Source: Trichoplax adhaerens
Taxonomy: Eukaryota > Placozoa > Uniplacotomia > Trichoplacea > Trichoplacidae
NCBI RefSeq assembly: GCF_000150275.1
Contig: NW_002060949.1
Coordinates: forward strand, 927,836 to 991,835
Length of the DNA stretch: 64,000 bases
Reading direction: 5' to 3'
Each line of letters begins with the position of its first letter. Position 1 is the stretch's first letter. The notes beneath the pieces are model-generated. The model had not been told where the DNA came from. It worked only from the letters and a program-made list of their open reading frames with translations, and did not search any database. This document shows positions 47,699 to 62,400 of this stretch, piece by piece. The position numbers and the translations under genes are program-made.

Positions 47699-50600
47699 AT
47701 GTTCAAGTTACTCGTAATCGCAGCTTTTGCTGTTGTCGCCTTGGCTAATCCAGAGCCTCGCGGTAAGTTTATTATAGCTATTGATATGGTACTTTTTATA
47801 ACGTTATCAGCCATCTATTTGGTGTTCATATCATCTAACAACCTAATCAATATTACTGTAAGATCCCTACTACAAACGTTTCCTTCATTTTACGTGATGT
47901 TCCTTCTATTTATTGCCGAAAATTCATATAATACGATACATTTATATGATTGTCAATTTATCTAGTAGGCCTATCATGATAATAAGCAATCAAATATTAT
48001 ACTTTTAATAACCTTGGAATAGATTACCCATCAGTCTCGAATTAGTTTTTTACCTAATCTAAAGCGTAGCAATGCTTAATCTTTGATGTACGTTTCTATC
48101 ACAGCACCGTATCATTCTCGAGAGTTTAATTAGTCGGATTGAATTCTTTATACTATATTTGTATCCATCAATAGCAACTAACGTTTCATATTCAGCTCCT
48201 TTGGTACCCATATAACCTGAAGATTGATAATTTAAGATAGACATTTTCGGTTATCAAAGGCATTATGACATTATTCAATATTGCATCGATTACGCTAATT
48301 CAGCATTGTTGTAGCCAAGTACTTTTCAATATGAAAATGTCTCTATCACTCATTATTCAATATTGCATCGATTCCGCTAATTCTGTATTGTTCTAATTAA
48401 GTACTTTTCAATGTGAAAAAACTTTTTATCGTTCTAATGGAAGTTAACAAGACCACGAACTAAATATGTTAATACACGTTTAACCCGGAATGATATTTTT
48501 TATTTACTTATTATTAGCGGCAAGATCAATTAAGAAACGATAATTATTCATATTAAGTGAACAGATTTGTGCAGATGCAATTAACGAAGTTTTTTATTTA
48601 CTTAACTGAGATAAAATTAATTTAATTAAACAACTATTATTCTAACGTAACAAAGCGAGAAGAATATTTATCTCCTAGTGGATGATAGAGGCTTCAATAA
48701 TAATTCATAATGTAGTTGGACGATAAACAAATCTAAGCCAACAATATACTAGATAATATTTAAATAGGATTATAGGTGCGGTTGATCAATAACGGAATTA
48801 TTGGTTTACGAATTATCTATTTTCGAAATTTTATAGCATCAGAACTAATTTCAATTACCTTAATCACTTTAGTTATCATTAGACTTGTTACACCATATCT
48901 AAAATTCATAATATTCATGACAAGCATAGCGATCTATAAAGTAATCGTGACATCAAAATATACGTACATAGATTTATAGCTGCAAAAGAATATAATGTAA
49001 ATACTTGTGCGGCTATGCATATACTTAATCGGCCATTTTCAATACTTATGTGTATCATCATGCAATTGAAGGAACAATGTGTGATCCCGACCCCAAATTG
49101 GGATGCTTCTCTAACACTGGATCATGGAGTCATCTCCCAACCCCTAAATCATCTTCTGTTGTTAATACCAAATTCTACCTATATACCCGTGGATACAGTT
49201 CCTCCCAAACCCTTGACTACAATAACCCATCTTCTATCTCTAATTCTCGTTTCAATGGTAACATTGATACCAAAATCATCATCCACGGATTCAGCGCCGA
49301 TTCTGGCTCAGCTTGGATGCATAATATGAAGAACGAATTCTTGAAAAAGGGCTACTTTAACGTTATCCTTGTTGACTGGAGTGGTGGTTCCAAGACTCTC
49401 AACTATGATCAGGCTAGTGCTAATACTCGAGTCGCTGGTGCCATGGTTGGAGAATTAACTAAAGCTTTGCCAACTAGCAAGAGCAGAATTCACCTTATCG
49501 GTCACAGTTTGGGTGCTCACACTTCCAGCTTTGCAAGTAAGTTTATTGTAGCTGTTATAATCAACATCATATCAATCTATAGTAAGGTTATATTGTAGCT
49601 TGATTAGAGTTGTAGCGTGTTAAGATTTTGTTGTGATGCTAAATTTCTCATTAATATTGAAATGGCAGTCTTTTGTATTTCATGGATAAATATAGTTTTT
49701 TGTGTTAGCTGTTTATAGCACTTATAGTTTCTTAGCACTGTTAAAAATCATTAACTCCTCCTCGACTATTATGATAGATGATGATGATATATTTAGTTTC
49801 ACTGTCTTACTTTCATATATGTTCTATTCCGAAGGTGTAACTATCAGACAAAGTTTAATTTATATCTCAATGATTTGAGTTTTTGTAATTGCTAAGGAGC
49901 GATCACGTAGATCAGATTCAGAGTCTAGTGCTATCTACGAAGTAAAATTACTTCATGCTGACCGGTAGTAGTTATTTCAGCCTTAGATGATTTACAATAC
50001 GGCGTGTAATAACGGATTTGTTTTCTCACTAAAGTATTGTGTATTAGTCTTTGATTGCTGCTTAATCTACTTCTGCCAATTTATCAAGTACCTCATGCCA
50101 AATATCCGATAGTATTTAAATTTTATGAGATTTAACAATTTCTCTATCATGATAGATGAAGATTGTAATAATTATGTTCTATGCACATTTCTATGATCTA
50201 TTTAAAGTTAATCAGCTTTATATTAATAATATATTGCAATTCTCGTAAATAGGTAACAGACTTAACAGAGCCGGACGTATCAGCGGTCTTGACCCTGCCG
50301 ATCCTAACTTCCAAGGCAGATCTACTTCTATCAAATTGGACAAAAATGATGCTGACTTTGTCGATGTTATCCATAGTGATGCCGATACCTTCTTGTTAGG
50401 TGCTGGCTATGGTACCAAAGATGCTTCTGGCCATCTTGATTTCTGGCCTAATGGTGGTGAAGATCAACCCCAATGCGGTTTATTCAAGGATGTCCAAAGG
50501 GACATGAACGGCATGAGCCAAAGAGGAGGCATTGGCTGCGATCACGGTGCTGCACACACTTACTACGTAGAATCTATCAACTCTGCTTGCAATTTCGTCG

Positions 50601-51630
50601 CTAGGCCTTGCTCTAGCTACAGCAATTACAAATCTGGCAGTTGTAGTAGTTGCAACGGCTATCCATGCCCAATCATGGGTTACAGAGCTGTAGAATTCAA
50701 GAACTACTACTACAATAACCAAAGACTTTTCTTGACTACCAACAAGAACGCACCACACTGTTGTAGGTTTTAGCAATACGTAATTAAATAATGCCCAGTT
50801 AATAACGACCATTATTATTGCTAACTAAACTTATTAATATTAGCTTTATTTATTTTCTGTTGCCAACGTAAAATACTAGATCAAGTACAGTAAGAATTTT
50901 ATGCTTTCCTTAGAATTGATAATTTTAGTTTACTACCTTCATTAGTACATCACTGATCGTAGTCAATTAAATTTTACGGTGCCTTAGTTCTTGTATTATC
51001 CAACTACGAACTAATCTAATCTAATCTGAAGGCCTTGAAGAAATTCAATATTAAAATAAGCAATGTTATATTGCCATCAAAATTGCTTTCATAATTAATT
51101 TAATGATTGTCAAGATTTATTTGTAACTTCAGCCCTACCATACGGTAGTTAAATTTTTTACACAGCTGAAATTTCATCTTATTTGTATTACTATTTCCTA
51201 TTTTAAGTTATCATGCAATAATACACATGACTAAGTGCAAATATCAATCTTTTAATATTATAATGCTCCACAATTTATATATATATATTACAGATGTAAA
51301 AATTATGTTGATACTCTTTGGTTTTAATATTATCATAACATTTTCATTACAGCTGGCGCTAAATCCGCTAGGTCCTTTGTACATCAACTTGGTGGCCCAG
51401 AATTAGCTGCAGAAGATGCCAACTTAAAGTACGTAATAAACTAATTAAATTTATGCCTTGAAATTCGTAAAATTAGATACAATTTCTTTTATCACATCAG
51501 TATTGAATAATCCAATTACGCGCAAACTGTGAATGCAGGGCTAACGATAGTTTCTCCTAGATATGTTTGATTATAAAATACCATATTAACAGATTATACA
51601 TTTAAATATTTTTATAGACATATGGAATAA
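47699..51630 (+). CDS. LIP-5: secreted lipase lacking the PLAT domain
   Basis: Five exons encode 375 residues: 47699-47762, 49072-49536, 50253-50762, 51353-51428, 51618-51630. Exon 1 is a signal peptide (MFKLLVIAAFAVVALA). The catalytic domain starts TMCDPDPKLGCF and has GHSLGAH (Ser167), GLDPADPNFQGR (Asp190) and GCDHGAA (His274). The second catalytic exon is 510 nt as in LIP-3 and nearly identical over long stretches, so LIP-3 and LIP-5 are the closest pair or have undergone conversion. The tail exon (AKSARSFVHQLGGPEL...) and the 13-nt last exon (KHME) match LIP-3. The stop lies within AATAAA. The exon 2 acceptor (TTGAAG) is weak but fits the phase-1 intron of all five paralogues. Intron 1 holds an 82-bp tandem repeat. 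Confidence 0.9.
48269..48421. repeat. Tandem repeat, period 82 bp, two copies
   Basis: CATTATTCAATATTGCATCG begins at 48269 and again at 48351. The two units share most bases through ACTTTTCAAT. Located in LIP-5 intron 1. Confidence 0.7.
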
Positions 51631-53935
51631 ATGAATCAAGAGAATTGTTATATCTTCATTAGAACGTTTTAAGTAAGTTTAGCTGCTAATAAAAGCTATA
51701 CTACTCCGAGCAATAATCCTAAGATACTTCAATCTGTTCCATTTTCCTTATCGTTATTATGTTTTAACTCTATTGGACAAACTATTCGATATTCCTATAA
51801 TAATGGCATTAATGTTTTTATTTATTTTATTAGATACCTTCCGCTGTTAAGATACCTTGAATTTGCTATCATAATACCGAATATTATGAATAGTAGATGA
51901 TACTGAAATCTAAAGCAGCATACAAAAAAGAGTAGAATTAATGAATACATGGTAGAAAATTTGTGTAGAGTAGTATTAATGTGCTTCTATAAATGAGAAG
52001 AGCATTTTATTACTTTAGGATGAGTTGTAAAACCAGCGGCTGATCGTTTCATTATCATTGTGATGTTATTTGCACTGTAATGTTCTGATGTAGCTGAAAT
52101 TAAAATGAACTTTTGCAATGAATAATCCAATTGTATCTAACTTTTGTTACTTAGTAAGATTGATCTTGTCCGTAATCTTAGGATGATCCAAGAAATATGC
52201 CACTCATTTCGAGAGCAGCCTCTCTTTTGAATATTTTTAAATTTTTCTTGGGCGTTACAACAGTGTACTGTATGATCAATCACATAAAGAGGATTTAAGG
52301 TGCTATAGATCGTCAATGCTAGTAGATTAGGCAAATTCAACGACGGAAAAGATTGCAAAATAATTTTATGTCAATAGGATTTTAAGATTTTAGACCCCAT
52401 ATAACTATATACATCCAGTCTGATATTCGTATTACAATAAATTATTGATAGAATTATTGAAAAAGAATTACTTTATCAGGAATTTTAAAATTCATAGCAG
52501 CTAATTATCGTCAATTTAAGTTTTGCAATGCTATTTTAAAAGGATTTAAATAGATTACTCTCATGTACCATTAAATGACAACTGTAACTGTCAACTGATC
52601 ATCAAATCACCCATTCTGGGTAGCTTAAAATAGAATAAAAAAATTCCTTAAGTAATTACGGTACTTAGAAATTTGAATCCCGTCTATTAATAAAAAACAG
52701 ACTATAGCAAGGTTCAAATATCGTATTTATCCCGTAAACCTATCATTACTAAAAATAGAAGGTGAGATTGAGTATAATACCTCAAATGACATCTTAAATG
52801 GTAGTCTGAAATCGCATTTCTTAAACCTAGTTCGACACTTCGCTCTTAAAAATATAACCGATGACAATAGCATGCATTGGATATTAATTATTTACACCTC
52901 TAAATATAGTGATATTGTCACACTGACAATGATATCTTTAAGATCAGTACATCTGGAGCGTTGATAAATTTATCTATAATATCAGAGTTGCATGAAAAAT
53001 CTGATTTATTTAAAAACGATGCGTCAATGTAGCAACATACTCCTATTAATTACATTAATCGCGTACGTAATGCTGCCTTATAATTAGTGATACATTAATT
53101 AATTGAAGAATTGTGAAAAAGAAAGTTAGTGTAATTGAAATAGACATCAATCAGACAATAAAGAATGATACGGCATCAATTTCGAAAGTACTTGTAGTGG
53201 AGCCACAAATATGGCTTAGATTAGGATCCAAGATTGCACAAGAATAGTTTAAATATAGTCTGATTGTAGTTAGATAGCCCTTGGTAGTTGTAAGATGAAC
53301 CTATCCGTATGTAATAAAGCGAAGTCTATAAGAAACTGCAGTTCTTGTTGTATTTTTGAGAAGCCACTTTATCACAGTATTAAAGCCGATATATCTTTGG
53401 AAAGTGATTTCTTAACTCAAATGATATACTATTCTTTAGCTACTAGAACTAAGGCGCTATCGCACAACTTCAGACATATATTATCTTAATACTATTCCGA
53501 ATTTTACTACTTATTTGATGGTATCTTTAAGAATCCAGGATAAGAATCAACATTCAATTTATATAGGAATATAGTGATTACAATCCGTTTAATATGGACC
53601 ATTTGAAGAGTACAAGGATAAATACAATATAATATTTCAACTTCCTTTCTTGAAACTTAAGATTTCAGCCACCATACGTATTATACTTTATATCAGAAAT
53701 AAGGATTAATTACTAACAGTACTACAAATGATCGATCTAATTTTCTATTTTTATAAGGCTAAATGATAGCCATGGATAATTCAGGTCATTTTGATTCAGT
53801 ATCGAAATAAGATCAATGTACATAAGAGACTAAATTATCACTGGTCTACTGTACGTACTCTTTCAGCTTATAAGACTAGAAGATGGCTATTGATAAATTT
53901 ATAACAATAAATGAAATAATAGATTGATTGGTCTC
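51631..53935. other. LIP-5 3' flank and intergenic DNA
   Basis: The first 600 bp or so are homologous to the flanks of LIP-3 and LIP-4. The rest shows nothing recognisable; the open frame at 53295-53489 resembles no known protein. Confidence 0.5.
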
Positions 53936-54314
53936 TGTCACAATTTCACTTCTATGACAAGGTAACGTACAGTAAAAGTCTATAAGCAGCTACTGACTTA
54001 AACGCCCTTTTACTTAACGTTAAACACACATAGCAAAAGACTGTAAAGATGAAACTTTTATTAGCAAAGATACACCTACAACTTTTTACCACACTCTCAA
54101 TTCAAATATTCCCGTTATATAGGAACCGTCTAATTTGTAAACAACGACAGTATTATTATTATACCTTATTAGGAGTAACATCTCGAACTGAGATGTTCCT
54201 TACATAGCTTTTCTATTAGTAAATATTTTGAATCTCTTACTCATACTTAATCTTAATCTAAGCTCGTAGGTTGTCTAATTCAACTATCATCAACTAGAAC
54301 TTGAATCATCTTAC
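53936..54314 (-). mobile_element. 5'-truncated LTR related to the 45.5-kb solo LTR
   Basis: In inverted orientation this matches bases 45703-46083 of the solo LTR, including the CTTTTATTAGC polyadenylation region, the TATATAGG region and the TGTCACAATTTCAC terminus. The first 170 or so bases of the LTR (start of U3) are missing on its right side, where similarity stops abruptly at TCATCTTAC. Identity looks about 95 percent, with scattered substitutions. Confidence 0.85.
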
Positions 54315-56468
54315 GTTATTCATTCTTCTAAACATTAAATAGCTAGTTATTAATTAACTTTAGACTGCAGTACCTCGTTGATATTATCATATTCGGCATC
54401 AATAATGGTAGTAATGACATCTAGAGAATTTCGGTTGTAATCATACCGATATTAGAGTTTATGTAATTTTTATTAAATACGTTTCATAACTTTTATTTAT
54501 AACACTTAACTATTTCTTGTTGCATGTTTATAATCAATACAATTCTTTATTTACCTACAGGCATCTTGAATAATTCCATAACCCATGCATCATAACAGAA
54601 GACCTTTAGCGGTTATAATTTGAAATAACTAACATTAATTTGCTTAATATCGTTGGTGTACCTTCTTGAACTGTACTTTCTACAATTGATTATAGTTATA
54701 ACTTAGAATACTAATCTCTGAATCTTTACAATGATAGAAATTTGCTCTTATATAATTTTATGTGTTTCAATCGATACTATCGAGGATTCTATAATTTATA
54801 ATTAATCGTCTATTAGTAACAATATTTCGAAACAATTCATCGACAGATATACATTAATGTTATGTTAGTATATCAGAGATAATTAATGGATAGCAATGTA
54901 AAATATTAGCTCAAAGTATATCATGATAAATGTACTTCTTGAATGAAAAAGAAGAATATTCATCATTGACTTAGTTATAATTGATGAATCATGCTTTAAT
55001 AGTTTAATCGTTTTGATATATTATAATTTGTAACTTTCTCAATTTTAATGATTTAAAGCTAAATTATAATCTATAAATTGCATGAACTAAATAAGCTTTG
55101 TTGGATTCAGTATTTAAAGTCTTCATTACAAGCCGTATTATTAGATTTAAAAGATAGTATTTAGACTGAGCTATTTGCTATGCATACAAAAGGACTGTTG
55201 CAGTTATGCTCATGTCGAAATATTTAACCTGGTAGACTCTCAGCTCTCAGTAAAGATTATAAAACTGATAATATCATCGCGACTACGATGAATATCGTCG
55301 ATCACTATTTATTAACTTAGTTTGCTCTCTGTTATCTGAGGATTACGAGAGAAATATCATAGCTATGATTACGACAACTTTATCAATTTCGACTTATTCA
55401 GAATAATTAGTTCTTTAGGATCTATAAGGACTATATTACTAGTAGCAATAGCACAGTAATGATTATGATGAAAACTTTAGAATGATATTAGCTTACTCCT
55501 ATAATTTATGAATTATCTGTTATTAGCAAGAATTATAAGCGGTTGCATTGCTGTTGTGATTGTGATGAGTCTATCGTCAAGTTATGAAGCTTGTGTCAGT
55601 CAGCTCTACAGTATATGGTATCTAAAAATTGAAATCTCCATATGCCCCCCCCCCAAAAAAAAAATTTACATTTGACCGAATGATTGGAAGTATTTGTAGT
55701 ATACAGTAGCAACAAGATAAAAAATTTATTGTAGCTTTTATATTACATATTTATTAGAACAGATGCTAATGCTAAATGCAATATCTCATATGACGAAATG
55801 ATCCTAACAAGATATTTAGGGTATTTTTATTTATGTTTATGGTATTCTCTTGCTACAATCTCTATAATCAATATAGGAATAAACAAAGGCTACGAAATGA
55901 GCTTATCTCATAGTTAAATATAACAGAATTAAAATAGCGGAATAAAAATAGTTGAGAAACTAGTTAGAACAGTAGTATTTATCTGTAATATACTTTTAAT
56001 CTAAGAAATTACAACTCTTAAGCCATCTGAGAACACAATCATTCAGATATTGAAAGTTAGTGTCTTTATTCTAATTTGTTAGAAATTCTATTTACTAAAG
56101 CTACATCGGTCTGTTACTTAGCGGATTTATTTTTTCTGTATTGTTGAATATATCAGATCAACATATCAGACATTAAGTATAAAGTAATCATAAATAAGTT
56201 GGAATTTTTCATTTTTTCTTTAATTTTGTAGAGGTTGAAAGATAGCATTATCTGTTATTATAGTAAAATTATCTATGTATTAATCTAATTACTAAAAATA
56301 ACTAATAACGTACCGAACTTTATTTAAATAGCTATTGTTATAATACTTATTTCTTAATAATAGCTTATGGTCTATTAAAGTAAAATTATCATAGATTGAT
56401 TCTAGCATGGCAATTTTGCTGCGCACAGGAATTTCAGTTCGATAACGTTTGCTAAGGTACTAATTTTC
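54315..56468. other. Gene-poor AT-rich DNA downstream of WLS
   Basis: No exons recognised. It contains a 10-C run followed by a 10-A run at 55645-55664. TTTATT at 56319-56324 reads AATAAA on the minus strand, 145 bases past the WLS stop, and is a plausible WLS polyadenylation signal. Confidence 0.55.
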
Positions 56469-59400
56469 TTAATGGTAGCTCTCCTTTCCACTTTCTCTGT
56501 AGATAACAGAATGCTGATCTTCATTAAGCGTAGTCAATTCTTGATCTATGATTTATTTGTAAAGAAATCAAAATTATAGTACTTTGCAATCATGTCCAAA
56601 TTACTTTCGTAACATTACAATATCTGTCAAGCACTGGTATGATAACCGACAAACTGATAAGCTATGACTCAGAAAAGACACGACTCACCATTTTGGCCAT
56701 CTACTTTGTTAGATGGACAATACAGGAATATGACGGTGAACGTATAGATATTCCATAAACCGTAGATACCTGTGAGGAAGGCGCCTATGAGGAAATGATA
56801 TATACGTAACGATATGTTAATAGCTTAATACTCTATCTTTAAACTGTAATGGTATAAACTTATATTATATTGTAAAAAAGTAGAATATTAGAATTTAATT
56901 ATCGATATGAGCGGTAATAAATACATGATAATTAATAGACTAACTACAGCAAATTGATATGACTACGTTAAATTGTCCTATTCTATTGCTTGTCTGTATA
57001 TTAATTCATGCGTAGTACATAAATCGGTGACTATTGTTACTTATTAATTCTAAATGACTAAAATTTGTCGTACAAAGCTAGGTTTTTAAAGAAGCGATAC
57101 TAATTATTGAAGCTTTTTTGTGGGCTAATAGATTAACATAAATGAAAACTGTAAGTACAAATTAAAATAATGGATCATTTGCAGTACTTGCAATCTGTAA
57201 ATCAGACTGTTCGTCCTCATCCAAGGACTCTTCCTTGAAATGGGATAGGCTATTAATGATGACAAATGCCACCGTTAAAACCGCACAAATTACAGAAAAG
57301 AGTAACTGAAAGCGGAAGCGATAAATCAGTCCCTATCAAAAAAAATTGTTCACAAGTACTGAGAATACCACGATAAACACGCAACTGTGTGCTTGTAAGA
57401 ATAATCAATTAATAAGTCCATAATTCATTGTATTTTTTATATTAGTATAATGAAATACGCATATTTAACTAGCTTTTCAGCTAGTAGTATAATACTATGC
57501 TAGTGTAACATATGAGAATATTAATATTAAAAAAATAAGCAGATACTGTAAGTAAAAGTGTGAGATGCGTCTTCCATAAATTATATATTTACAAACAAAT
57601 ATAATCTGTACTAAGGCAAGTCGCACTGCTACTCTTTAAATCATAATAAGATCAATATTTTCTACTACTCTTTTCTTAAATTTTAAAGCAAGCATCAAGT
57701 TTGCTACGGCATCCATAATTGTTTACATAATACTTTAACGCTGTAATAGATACTACAGTATCAATTAATCAGATAATCCTATCGGTGGTATATGATAATA
57801 ATTTTAATAGAAGTTGAATCTAGTATTATATTCGTGTTCACGCTATAGTATAGTGCATCATTTTCTATTCCATTTACCTCATAGAACATTCTGCGGGATT
57901 GCTGCATATGTGGTAATGCACCTTGTCTCGTTTGCATTCCTCTTAAAACTCTAATGACCATAGCCACAATACTTACTAAGTACAGGCATATGCAGATCGC
58001 TGCAACAATTATAAACCCATACTGTAATAATTTTCGAATGAAAAGTCGAAGTCAAGTAAAATTAAAGTCATATACTGTATTGTCAAACTATGGCTAGAAT
58101 CTTATCAATGAATTTTGAGCACAATCATTTCTAAGCGTCATAACTCTTGTAATGGATGTTGAGCATAGCGTGAAGATTATTCGTGATATTATTTTACAAT
58201 ATTTATCTAACGAGACTATTACTATACCAAGATATTAATTATAAGCTTTCTGTGCAAGTAAATCTTATTATTTTCTATAAATCAGAACATCAAAATATAT
58301 CAAAAGCATAACAGCTGGTTTATAGTCATTCTAGAAAATATAGTAACATAAAGTCATTTAAAGCTGGTATCCATTTTAGATACTTATGATATTGCAACTG
58401 GAAATATTTAAGGATACGGCTATACGTCGGCCACCTTCTGTTGCCCATATGGAATAAAATGGATTGCTTAACTGTATGCCCCTATTGTGATGCAATTAAT
58501 ATACGAGTATAAAATGAAATAAACTTTATGATTACACACATATAACAAGAATAATCAAATTAATTCCTAGCTTTATTTCTTAAATTGATCAATTCGGTAG
58601 CTTAAAAAAATAATCTTTTATGAATTACCTTTCACATAAATCAAATATTAGCAAAGATAAGCAGGAAAGAATGATAATAATTATTTGCTTCCAATATGTT
58701 TTAAGATTATTGCGCTTTCCCTGCTCCTATACGCATATATTGAAAGAAGAACGTCAATATTTAACGATACGATTATAACTAAGACTATTGCACTTATAAC
58801 TATTACGAATATAAAACTGTTCGGGTGTTACCTCACCGTAGAGAAGTTAGCGATATTTATTGGCGTAATCTAATTTAGATTACAAGATAGTTCATATTTC
58901 AGACGTAATGTACCGAATAAATGATTATGACTAATAACAATTTAACAATAACAATAATTTACAGTAGATTGTGTATAATAATTTGGCTGATTCTACGAAT
59001 GGGCATGTTGTAATCTAATAACTGCCTTGTGTTAGTCATCAGATATCTATGTCATTGAAAACTGTCGCATTAATTAGGCGTTTTGATATAGCCTACTATC
59101 GTACCAGATTTATAGGTGCTAATTTAATGAACTTTGGGTGATACTACTAAATTTACATTATTTAGCTGCCTATAAACCGCAATATCTCTGTCAGTAAAGT
59201 GATGGGATGTTACACTAGCGATAATAATTATAGCTTCCAACTACTGCAGGAAGGCATACAAGCCTGGCATTTTGTATAATAAAGTATATTATTAAGTTTG
59301 TTGCTTAACGTGAAATCAGAGAAGTACAAATCACTGAGAATGTGTAAAATTAGGGTAAGTGTGAGAAAGGTATACAGGTTTGGCATTTTATATAATAAGG

Positions 59401-62400
59401 TTAGTTCTTAAGTTTAGAGCTTAGCGTAAATTTAAAGAGGCACAAATCACTGATGATTTGTAAAATTAGAGATAGGTGTTCCTAAATGTTTCTTAGACAG
59501 ATCTAGTGCCCTAATACGTTATTCGAGGAGAAGATTTGTAGATTTAGCTTTTGTTATCTTGTAACAAAGCTGATTTATGGATACATTTTACTCCAAATTC
59601 AACATGACTTAAGGCGAGAGAATGTCGTATTTAGATTTACGAATGCTTAAATGTCTATTATAATTATTGATATAATTCACACGGTGTTAGAAAAGTAAGC
59701 TATTAATAATTAATAATGCAATAGTAATGTGGCAACAAAATCTTTACCAAAGAATGCTCTCCAACGAAAATAGCCCAAAATATAAATAAGGCCATATTGA
59801 AAATTCCCGTACGAATATCATTCAGTAGCAACAGTTGAGGCATATTAAACCAAAGCGTTAGCCATTCCACCGGTACTGTAAAGAATATTTTGTATAATCT
59901 AATTAATATTGTCAATAATTTAGCTCGCATTTCAGAAACAATAATAGCACAATAACTTATTTTAAGGGACGGTACTGACCGATACCTGCTTGTAATGACA
60001 ATTTTAAAAAATTTACGAAGATACCTACCCTAACAAACATCGGTTTACTTAATTTTAAGGTATTATGATGAGAATTAATTCACGTATAGTACCATATACG
60101 AGTATACGGCTATAAGCTCGGTCATGTCAGTTTTACTGAAATTTCAACGACTGCATGGATTCTCCAATTTTTAGATACTACTGGACAAGCTGTAAATGCA
60201 ATCTATGCAAATGCTCCACTTAATCTAATTAGTATTAGGATTTGAAGATATTTTTTCGAAATTAAGACTTCAGATCGCCTGATATTTAGCGTTAAAACAT
60301 CAAATTTGAATATGTAATTATTAAACTATATTAAACTATAGGGCTTAAGAGTAGGTTAAGAATGATTCTTTTTGAAGCATTTCCTATAAGAATTGCGTTG
60401 TGTGAATAAAACTAGTCATTTAGATCTAGTCAGATGGAGCAAAGATTTTGTAAAGTGCTCTAGGAATTTAAGCGGCTATCGAAATATTAGTAAATGTTAT
60501 ATGCCTTATAGTAATTATATATGTATATAATAAGGTATACACTCACATAATTACGTATGCTTAATCTAAAGATTTTTTATTAATTTACAATTCTTTTAGA
60601 GAAACTAAATTTCCAAACACTTACAATCAACTATAATAGCGGATATGCCAAGAGCGTAAAGCATTCTGTAAGAGAATGGATAGTATTAAAAGATTAGTAG
60701 AAAATAAACTTTGTGTTTAAAGTAGTTATTTAATTATAAAATGTTAGCTTAAAGATACTTAATTTTCTTAGACAAAACGCTCATAGGATACATATAATAA
60801 ATTAAAATAAGGGGCATATGATGTTAAAATAGTCCTACTAGATAACTAATGAGAAGTACTTATTTTAGAGCATTATTATTAATGAAACGTTGCATTGGCT
60901 ATAGCCTTTTAAAATTTAAGAGATGCCATGCTTCTGCTATTTTAAGACAATTAATGAAGCAATAAAATTTTTAAACTTTACTTTTGCTATGGTTCGTAGA
61001 AATTAATTGATAAAAATATTCACCTTGATATAAGGTTCACGAATAGATTGCACTAATTAGTAAAGAGCCCTATTGCAAGGTTTTAATATTAATTTTAATT
61101 TTATTTCTACGATAATTGATAGTTGATAATCGCGAAATATAGTACTAAAATATCTGTTGTTATTCTGATAATGCATACGAAAAATATAGTAAATGCTGTG
61201 TAATGTAAAAGGATAATTAAATTCTCTTAAAAATATATTTAATAGAAAACGGCAGTACTGCAAGCGAATTTGGTTTTACTGTTCGCTATTAAACCAAACA
61301 TGAAATTGTTCATAGTGTCTTACCTCTCAAATAGCTGCGGTTGCCGATTTTTATAAATGCTAATTCTAAATTTGATGACAATGGGGATAATAAATAGTGT
61401 AGCAACAGATTTGATAATTAACCAAATTTCCGTGAAAGCTCCTTGTTGCAGTATTCCCTGTGTAAAGCTGTATATATTAGCGATATCTATTCTGTACTGT
61501 GTTATGCAAAAGTGAATTGGCAGTTATTAATAACTTTTTATTTCTTCCTTTTACAAAACATGCGCCCCTGATACATACAACAAATGTTATCTCTGATATT
61601 GGGCCAATCTTGGAATTCATGCCATGGTGAGTTGGTAGCTTTATATTTATTAAATAATATTGATAATGACAACTTCCAATTTCAAATAAAGTGATGTAAT
61701 CGCAAATATAATTCGAAACGTCAGCCTAAAAAATTCACAGAAATGCATTGATTAAAACTTGTAATTCTAAGTACAATATTTTTAATAACAATCCTTTATA
61801 GAGTTCTTTATAAATTTGACTTTCACTCGATAGTTAAGCATTTGAAACACTACTTTTATCAAATAGGTTATAAAATGTAGATAGTGTTTTGTAGGGTACG
61901 GCAACATATCTTTGGAATCAAATATGGCTACAAAGTAGTAAGAATATTTTCTTTAGAATGAATGACTCATTAATTAATGTTGTATAACAAAGTATATTTA
62001 CTATATGGGAATATTAACAATTCTTCGGTATTTTATCAGAGTATTATAAAAGCGAAAAAGTAAATTGCATACTGCAATACAATCAGATAAAAGTCAAACC
62101 AGCAATTCTATTAAACCAGTAAAGTATGCGCGCACGTACGTATACAACAAACAGTAACTTTTAATATCAGATTAAACTAAGATTACTATCACCTAGTAAC
62201 AATAATTAAAGGATTAAAAATACACTAAATACAATTAAGAATATTTGCTCATATTAAGATTTTGTAGCTGCATTTATGATGTATCCAATTTACAACATAA
62301 TTGATATAGATAACTTCTGAATGGTATAAAAGTAGATAAATTCCCGAATGGGCTCTATTCGCGACTAATTAGAAACTAGCCCTTTAGTTAGTTAGTGTTG

